This document shows, piece by piece, positions 7,501-12,239 of a stretch of 12,239 nucleotides of DNA. The notes under the pieces are model-generated. The model was not told the DNA's origin and ran no database searches. It was given only the letters and a program-made list of their open reading frames with translations. The first letter of the stretch is position 1. Each line of letters opens with the position of its first letter. This DNA comes from Aphodosoma sp051870875 (lineage in GTDB: Bacteria; Bacteroidota; Bacteroidia; Bacteroidales; Paludibacteraceae), in contig JBJECG010000016.1 of the NCBI GenBank assembly GCA_051870875.1, positions 1 through 12,239 on the forward strand, given 5' to 3'. A program made the translations under genes and the position numbers.

Positions 7501-8238
7501 ATGAAAATAGCACTGATAGGATATGGCAAAATGGGGCATATAGTGGAACGTATAGCCCTGGAACGCGGACATGAAATAGTGTCGAAAATAGATGCCGACA
7601 ACGGCAGTGACTTTGAAAGCAAGGAATTTGCAACCGCCGATGTGGCAATAGAATTTACCGCACCGCAGGTCGCTGCAGCCAACTACCGCCGCGCCTGGCA
7701 AGCCGGAGTGCCGGTAGTGTCAGGTACAACAGGATGGACTGCCGTACTGCCTGAAATCAGGAAAGAGATCGCAGACGGAGGTTATACCCTGTTCTGGACA
7801 TCAAATTTCTCATTGGGAGTAAACATACTGTTTGCCATCAACCGTCAGTTGGCCAAAATAATGAATGACTGCCCCGCATACTCGGCACACCTGACCGAGG
7901 TGCATCACACGGCAAAAAAAGATGCCCCGAGCGGTACCGCCATCACTCTTGCCGAAGGGCTTATTGAAAACATTGACCGTATAGGCAGCTGGGCACTGAC
8001 TGACGGAGATTCCGGCACCGCAGGAGGTACGCTGCCGGTTACAGCCATTCGCAAGGGTACGGTGCCGGGCATTCATGAAGTGGAATACACTTCGGCTGTC
8101 GACCGCATCAGCATACGCCATGAGGCATTCTCGCGGGACGGATTTGCACTCGGGGCCGTAATGGCTGCCGAATATGTAGTCTCTTCGGGACAAAAAGGTT
8201 TGCTCGGCATGGACGACATGCTTTGTTTCGACAAATAG
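7501..8238 (+). CDS. dapB: 4-hydroxy-tetrahydrodipicolinate reductase DapB
   Basis: A 245-aa cytoplasmic NAD(P)H-dependent reductase in the diaminopimelate route to lysine and peptidoglycan. The Rossmann GYGKMG motif is at 7-12, and GTTGW (75-79) and SNFSLGVN (101-108) are present. The active-site signature EVHHTAKKDAPSGTA (133-147) supplies catalytic H135 and K139. At 245 aa it is shorter than the E. coli enzyme (273 aa), because the region after the first beta-alpha units is reduced; I recall this compact form as usual in Bacteroidetes. A start 21 nt after aroB and the same strand place it in the operon. dapB followed by lepB is, from memory, a common neighbour pair in this phylum. Confidence 0.96.
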   Translation: MKIALIGYGKMGHIVERIALERGHEIVSKIDADNGSDFESKEFATADVAIEFTAPQVAAANYRRAWQAGVPVVSGTTGWTAVLPEIRKEIADGGYTLFWTSNFSLGVNILFAINRQLAKIMNDCPAYSAHLTEVHHTAKKDAPSGTAITLAEGLIENIDRIGSWALTDGDSGTAGGTLPVTAIRKGTVPGIHEVEYTSAVDRISIRHEAFSRDGFALGAVMAAEYVVSSGQKGLLGMDDMLCFDK

Positions 8239-8289
8239 GATTGCCGGTTCCGCATATCATTGACAACAGACTTAACCAATATCATCTCT

Positions 8290-9786
8290 ATGGATATCAA
8301 ATCACGCTTTACACGCCCCGTATCGTCATGGATAAAACTCTCTGTATGGAGTATAGTATACATCCTGTTCATTGTCTGGGTAGGAAATTATTGGTGGATA
8401 TTGCTCTATCCCCTGATTTTCGACATATTCATAACCAAATTCATTCCATGGAGCTTCTGGCGCAAATGGGAAAAAACCAAACCTGCACTATATAAAGTAT
8501 TCAGCTGGATTGATGCCATACTCTTTGCACTGGTGGCAGTATATTTCATCAACCTTTACCTTTTCCAGAATTATCAGATACCATCGTCATCTCTTGAACA
8601 GACATTGAAGGTGGGTGATTTTCTTGCAGTCAGCAAATGTGCATACGGTCCGCGCATACCCAACACACCATTGTCGTTCCCTCTTGTGCAGCACACGTTT
8701 CCGTGGGGTACAAAGTCGTACATCGACAAACCGCAGTGGGAATACCGCCGTCTGGCAGGATATGACACCATAGCATCAGGAGACATAGTGGTATTCAACT
8801 TTCCGGCAGGCGACACAGTGCCAAGCCTTGTTTCAAATCCGGACTACTATTCCATCTGCTTTGAGATGGCATCAAACAGTGCCGGGTTCCGTCATTTTCC
8901 GCACGACAGCGTTATGCCTTACACTCTTTATCGCCGCAGGATGGAATTAGGGGCAGAACTGGTACGCAAGAACGAGGACCGTTTCGGCCGGATACTGACC
9001 CGTCCGGTAGACCGTCGTGAAAATTATGTAAAACGCTGTGTCGGGCTGCCTGGACAGACGATCGAAGTACGCGACAATGCCATTTATGTAGACAACGTCC
9101 TGTTTGAAAATCCGGCAGGGGTACAGCACAACTATTTCGTACAGACCAACGGCGGCACGTTTACAGCCGAAGCTCTTCACCGTCTGGGAGTAAGTGTAAC
9201 GGAAACTTCCAGCATAAACGGCCAGGCTTATGGCGGATACCTTTCCCTGATAGGCATGGCACCAGTCAACAATGGCCAATGGGGACCGGTTTACGCCATG
9301 GCCATGACAGAAGAAGTGAAAAACAAAGTAGAACAAATGCCCATGGTAAAACAAGTCGTAATTGAAAAAATATTGCCAGAGATGCACTCAACTATCTTTC
9401 CGCTGGCATACAGCACAAAATGGAATCGCGACAATTACGGTCCGCTTACTATTCCAACCAGAGGCATGACTATCGAACTGACCGAAGACAATATCATCCG
9501 TTACGAACAGTGCATCGTCAACTACGAGCGCAATACTTTGGAATGGAGCAACGGCAAGGCTTACATCAACGGTAAAGAGACGAATACCTACACATTCAAA
9601 ATGGATTACTACTGGATGATGGGTGACAACCGCCATAATTCGGCCGACTCGCGTATGTGGGGTTTTGTGCCTGAAGACCATGTGGTAGGCCGGCCTATGT
9701 TTGTCTGGCTGTCGTTGGATCGTGACAAAAAATGGTTCAACGGTAAAATACGATGGAACCGCTTTGGCAAGGACGCTTCACGCTAA
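8290..9786 (+). CDS. lepB: Signal peptidase I (long Bacteroidetes type)
   Basis: A 498-aa membrane-anchored serine protease (S26) that removes signal peptides from exported proteins. The N-terminus carries about three hydrophobic segments (roughly 17-32, 34-52 and 74-92). Box B, IPSSSLEQTL (97-106), holds the nucleophile, probably S101, with Leu replacing the usual Met after it. The general base is K248 in NYVKRCVGLPGQ. Box E, GDNRHNSADSRMWG, is at 445-458. Long inserts separate the boxes, about 145 residues between Ser and Lys and nearly 200 between Lys and box E, making it far longer than E. coli LepB (324 aa). I chose ATG 8290; an in-frame TTG at 8260 would add 10 unlike residues. The gap to dapB is 51 nt. 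Confidence 0.95.
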   Translation: MDIKSRFTRPVSSWIKLSVWSIVYILFIVWVGNYWWILLYPLIFDIFITKFIPWSFWRKWEKTKPALYKVFSWIDAILFALVAVYFINLYLFQNYQIPSSSLEQTLKVGDFLAVSKCAYGPRIPNTPLSFPLVQHTFPWGTKSYIDKPQWEYRRLAGYDTIASGDIVVFNFPAGDTVPSLVSNPDYYSICFEMASNSAGFRHFPHDSVMPYTLYRRRMELGAELVRKNEDRFGRILTRPVDRRENYVKRCVGLPGQTIEVRDNAIYVDNVLFENPAGVQHNYFVQTNGGTFTAEALHRLGVSVTETSSINGQAYGGYLSLIGMAPVNNGQWGPVYAMAMTEEVKNKVEQMPMVKQVVIEKILPEMHSTIFPLAYSTKWNRDNYGPLTIPTRGMTIELTEDNIIRYEQCIVNYERNTLEWSNGKAYINGKETNTYTFKMDYYWMMGDNRHNSADSRMWGFVPEDHVVGRPMFVWLSLDRDKKWFNGKIRWNRFGKDASR

Positions 9787-9845
9787 ATGCAGCAAGTGCG
9801 CAAAAAGGATGTCCAATTATTTTGTATTCCTAATATTCAGTGTAA

Positions 9846-10364
9846 ATGGCAGATGAAATTTTACCGTTGGTAGACATAGAAGGCAATGTAACAGGCTGTG
9901 CCACACGAAGCGAATGCCACAATGGAAGTTTCAAGTTGCATCCGGTAGTACATCTGCATGTCTATTCGACCGACAACAGGCTGCTTCTGCAATTGCGCTC
10001 GATGAACAAACACATACAACCAGGCAGATGGGATACTGCTGTCGGAGGGCACGTTGCATACGGAGAATCAATAGAAGAGGCTCTCCTTCGTGAAACATCA
10101 GAGGAGCTCGGCATCAGTATAGACCTGCGCAAAGTCAGATTTCTGGGCAGATATACTTTCCGTTCGTCAATCGAATACGAATTGGTATACGTCTATTCCA
10201 CTGTCTATGACGGTCCGTTTGATATCCAGGAAGAAGAGACAGACGAAGTGCGTTTCTTCACGCAAGATGAAATCAAAGCCATGTACAACACCGGCAGCCT
10301 TACCCAGAACTTTGAACAGGAATACCTCCAAATAGAGCCAAGACAGACGGACGGACTGACATAG
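9846..10364 (+). CDS. Nudix hydrolase (IPP isomerase/YfcD-like subgroup)
   Basis: A 172-aa protein with a complete Nudix box at 68-90, following G-x5-E-x7-RE-x-x-EE-x-G-U, with metal-binding E83, E86 and E87. The usual hydrophobic residue after RE is Thr84. The N-terminal layout (a strand ending in VDIEGNVTG, then HPVVHLHV and GRWDTAVGG) resembles the isopentenyl-diphosphate isomerase-like and YfcD group, which act on nucleoside-diphosphate-linked or diphosphate substrates. I see no evidence for true isomerase activity and cannot name the substrate. It lies 59 nt after lepB and probably reads through from it; a weak hairpin follows. Confidence 0.9.
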   Translation: MADEILPLVDIEGNVTGCATRSECHNGSFKLHPVVHLHVYSTDNRLLLQLRSMNKHIQPGRWDTAVGGHVAYGESIEEALLRETSEELGISIDLRKVRFLGRYTFRSSIEYELVYVYSTVYDGPFDIQEEETDEVRFFTQDEIKAMYNTGSLTQNFEQEYLQIEPRQTDGLT

Positions 10365-10382
10365 CACCATAAACAACCATCA

Positions 10383-10408
10383 AGAGTGGAACACACTCTA
10401 TTTATTTC
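10383..10408 (+). terminator. Possible weak terminator after the Nudix gene
   Basis: A 6-bp stem pairs AGAGTG (10383-10388) with CACTCT (10394-10399) around a 5-base loop, followed by ATTTATTTC. It lies 18 nt after the Nudix stop. The stem is short and the T run interrupted, so it may only attenuate transcription before ybeY. Confidence 0.4.
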
Positions 10409-10471
10409 ACAGTCATACTATACTTATCAGTTATTTTCGAACATTTGTACCAACCGTAAACACAGAATGTC

Positions 10472-10900
10472 ATGATTACATATTACGCTGAAAGCGTGCC
10501 GATGCCCAAAATAAAAAAGCGCGACACCAACGCCTGGATAAAAGAAGTGGCTGCCGGTTACGGCAAGAAAGTAGGAGAAATAGCCTATATATTCTGCAAC
10601 GATGAAAAAATCCTCGATGTCAACAGGGAATTTCTCAATCATGACTACTATACCGACATCATCACATTTGACTACAGCGAAAACAATACCATAAGCGGAG
10701 ATATTTTCATTTCGCTCGACACAGTCAGGTCTAATGCCAAAGAGTTCGGAACAAAATATCTTGAAGAACTACACCGGGTACTGATACACGGCATACTGCA
10801 CCTGTGCGGCCAGGATGACAAAAGCGAAGAGGACCACCTGCAGATGGTACGCTGCGAAGACAAGGCACTGTCAATGATTGTAAGCAAGCTGTACTCATAA
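10472..10900 (+). CDS. ybeY: rRNA maturation factor / endoribonuclease YbeY
   Basis: A 142-aa cytoplasmic metal-dependent protein of the UPF0054 family, needed for 16S rRNA 3'-end maturation and ribosome quality control. The signature HGILHLCGQDD (106-116) gives metal ligands H106 and H110; the third ligand, a His in E. coli (HGxLHLxGYDH), is D116 here. SEE and a downstream C-terminal helix follow. Other family marks are TDIITFDY (61-68) and GDIFIS (76-81). The length matches the family (about 140-155). It starts 107 nt after the Nudix gene, behind a weak hairpin, so it may have its own promoter; ACATTTG near 10441 is only a partial match to the -7 box. Confidence 0.95.
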   Translation: MITYYAESVPMPKIKKRDTNAWIKEVAAGYGKKVGEIAYIFCNDEKILDVNREFLNHDYYTDIITFDYSENNTISGDIFISLDTVRSNAKEFGTKYLEELHRVLIHGILHLCGQDDKSEEDHLQMVRCEDKALSMIVSKLYS

Positions 10901-10966
10901 GAATAATCGGCCGGCTCAAATAATGCTGTCACTGTAAAACGTCTTTTGCCAACAAATATTACACCG

Positions 10967-11665
10967 ATGCGTTCCATTGTACTCAACCATATACGCTATG
11001 CAGATGACAGTTTCATTGTCAATCTCTATACGGATGAGGCAGGAATGGTCACAGTATCAGTCAAGACCGGACGCAAAAGCAAAGTGCGCATGAGCCATAT
11101 CCAGCCGTTGAGCTTATTGCAAGTAACACTCAGCGGCCGCCAGTCCCAATCAATAAAACAGATAAATGAATGTTCTTTCAGCAGTAATTGCTGCATAGCC
11201 GACTCACCATCAAAAATCCTCACCTCCCAGTTCCTCGCCGAAGTACTATTGCACATACTGCGCAATACGCCGCAAGACCCTAAATTATTTGAATTCATCT
11301 ACCGCTCCATCTGGCAATTTGCACAAATAAGAAAAGGCGAAGCCAACTTCCACTTGTTCTTTCTCATAAAACTGACGCATTTTCTCGGCATCTACCCGAA
11401 CACCGAATCTTGGGCCGAAGGTTCACATTTCGACCTGTCAAACGGCGAATTTGTAGAATATACTCCTTCTCATGGTTACTATCTTACTGCCTCTGACAGC
11501 ATGAATTTCGCCAATATGCTACGTACAAGCTACAACAACATGTACTGCTGGCACATAACCAATACAGACCGCAATAACATATTAGACCACATCATAGACT
11601 ATTACCGCATCCATGCCATAGATTTCAGCAATATCCGCTCACTGGAAATTCTCCGCATGTTATAA
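10967..11665 (+). CDS. recO: DNA repair protein RecO
   Basis: A 232-aa protein of the RecFOR pathway, which loads RecA onto SSB-coated single-stranded DNA. An N-terminal OB-fold of about 80 residues begins with MRSIVLNHIRYADDSFIVNL and includes the basic KTGRKSKVRM stretch. A helical C-terminal domain follows (AEVLLHILRN, then FLIKLTHFLGIYPN, a typical RecO signature). No CxxC zinc motif is seen, unlike some RecO proteins. I chose ATG 10967, 66 nt after ybeY; an in-frame TTG at 10946 would add only seven residues. It is the last clear gene in the window. Confidence 0.92.
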   Translation: MRSIVLNHIRYADDSFIVNLYTDEAGMVTVSVKTGRKSKVRMSHIQPLSLLQVTLSGRQSQSIKQINECSFSSNCCIADSPSKILTSQFLAEVLLHILRNTPQDPKLFEFIYRSIWQFAQIRKGEANFHLFFLIKLTHFLGIYPNTESWAEGSHFDLSNGEFVEYTPSHGYYLTASDSMNFANMLRTSYNNMYCWHITNTDRNNILDHIIDYYRIHAIDFSNIRSLEILRML

Positions 11666-11750
11666 CGACTTCTGTGCATTTATTCCGCATACCTATCTCC
11701 TGTTATAAAGTCACACAAACAAATACTTCTGTCCGGCAGGTCTCTTCAGA

Positions 11751-11786
11751 CTACTAATAATAAGGACTTTTTAAGCTACTAATAAT
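11751..11786. repeat. 11-bp direct repeat CTACTAATAAT, two copies
   Basis: CTACTAATAAT occurs at 11751-11761 and again, exactly, at 11776-11786, with a 25-nt period. It lies in the AT-rich half of the gap after recO. Its function is unknown; it could be the edge of an insertion, a pair of binding sites, or chance in AT-rich DNA. Confidence 0.6.
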
Positions 11787-11789
11787 TAT

Positions 11790-11833
11790 CTATTGATTCC
11801 AGCAATGAAGCATCAATACATAATTATCAATAG
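11790..11833. repeat. Inverted repeat CTATTGAT / ATCAATAG
   Basis: CTATTGAT (11790-11797) is the reverse complement of ATCAATAG (11826-11833), with 28 nt between the arms; ATCAATA also appears inside. Further dyads follow closely: AATAGT/ACTATT around 11829-11842 and TACTAT/ATAGTA at 11894-11907. The arms are short and AT-rich. Confidence 0.5.
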
Positions 11834-12020
11834 TCAACTATTAATATCCACACATCAAGTATGGATACAGATACCAGTCTTCCTGCGGACTTTTACTATT
11901 CATAGTACCACATACGCAACTGTATATGACATTACGCAGTAAACTTGATCTCCAGTGTATGGTGAAAAAGACGGTTGGTAAAGATGCAGTGACTACCATA
12001 ATAAACCTACTGAATCATCC

Positions 12021-12239
12021 GCTCCAAGATCCGTGGGCTGCACCGCAATAGGCGGGGCATACGTCCGTCCTCCAGGGAGGCCGATTGCCCTTGCCCGGGC
12101 GCGTGTGCGGGAACCGTGCCGGGACGGCCGGCGTGTGTTTTCCGGACGGCAGTAATGGAGCCGGGGAAAAGGGACGAGAGGGAGGTGCGTGCTGTGGCGT
12201 GCGTGGCCGGATGGAGCTGCCGCGGGCAGGGCGGTTGGG
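12021..12239. other. GC-rich block (about 70% GC) of unknown nature, cut off by the window
   Basis: Counted by eye, 154 of 219 bases are G or C, against 35 of 120 in 11761-11880. The block holds several short GC hairpins: CCGC/GCGG (12043-12055), CCTCC/GGAGG (12069-12080) and CCGT/ACGG (12114-12127). CCGTCC at 12065-12070 can pair with GGACGG at either 12122-12127 or 12144-12149. Five of the six reading frames are open across 12061-12239, so openness alone says nothing about coding. It could be a structured RNA, a dispersed GC-rich element, the 3' end of a foreign gene on the minus strand, or an assembly artefact. Confidence 0.65.

Larger units (their letters stand above)
11666..12239. other. 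574-nt region without a convincing gene
   Basis: The region after recO splits into two parts. From 11666 to about 12010 it is AT-rich, with short direct and inverted repeats and no terminator that I can defend for recO. From 12021 to the window edge it is about 70% GC. A 45-codon plus-strand frame (11805-11942) exists but looks like translated repeat DNA. No ribosomal protein S20 gene, which I recall following recO in some Bacteroides, is present here. Confidence 0.6.

Noticed and set aside
10946..10966. TTG start for recO
   Set aside because: It adds seven residues of no family likeness; ATG 10967 begins directly at the OB-fold strand.
11805..11942. 45-codon plus-strand frame after recO
   Set aside because: It translates the AT-rich repeat cluster (Ile/Thr/Gln-rich) and has no supporting signal.
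1..12239. CRISPR array, transposase, toxin-antitoxin or defence genes
   Set aside because: I saw no spaced repeat array, no DDE or recombinase motif and no small paired genes anywhere in the window.

Overview
The window looks like a piece of a Bacteroidales chromosome (Bacteroides/Prevotella/Muribaculaceae-like; I cannot fix the genus). Support: a TAnnTTTG-type promoter element ahead of nadA, a PiT phosphate transporter with a long fused C-terminal domain, a very long signal peptidase I (498 aa), a short DapB, and a YbeY with Asp at the third metal position. Protein-coding DNA is of mid GC and the genes are intact.

Layout: (1) 1-92, the 3' two thirds of a tRNA-Asn(GUU) and a strong intrinsic terminator. 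(2) 210-2382, an overlapping response regulator/histidine kinase pair on +; the kinase's extracytoplasmic segment resembles PhoR. (3) 2383-2756, a convergent intergenic region with a perfect 13-bp inverted repeat. (4) 2757-5024 on -, a PiT phosphate transporter carrying a PhoU-like C-terminal extension; with (2) this suggests a phosphate sensing and uptake locus. (5) 5025-5494, the divergent region between pit and nadA with one recognisable promoter element. (6) 5495-11665 on +, a compact housekeeping run: nadA (NAD synthesis), aroB (shikimate pathway), dapB (lysine/meso-diaminopimelate), lepB (signal peptidase I), a Nudix hydrolase, ybeY (rRNA processing) and recO (recombinational repair). 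The first five lie 20-59 nt apart and probably share transcription; a weak hairpin follows the Nudix gene. (7) 11666-12239, no convincing gene: an AT-rich stretch (29% GC over 11761-11880) with direct and inverted repeats, switching abruptly to a 70% GC block (12021-12239) that runs off the window.

I do not see a clear undescribed defence, CRISPR, retron or secretion system. The strongest unexplained signal is the AT-rich to GC-rich switch at the right edge; next are the possible tiny membrane protein and the inverted repeat between the kinase and pit, and the leader region of pit.
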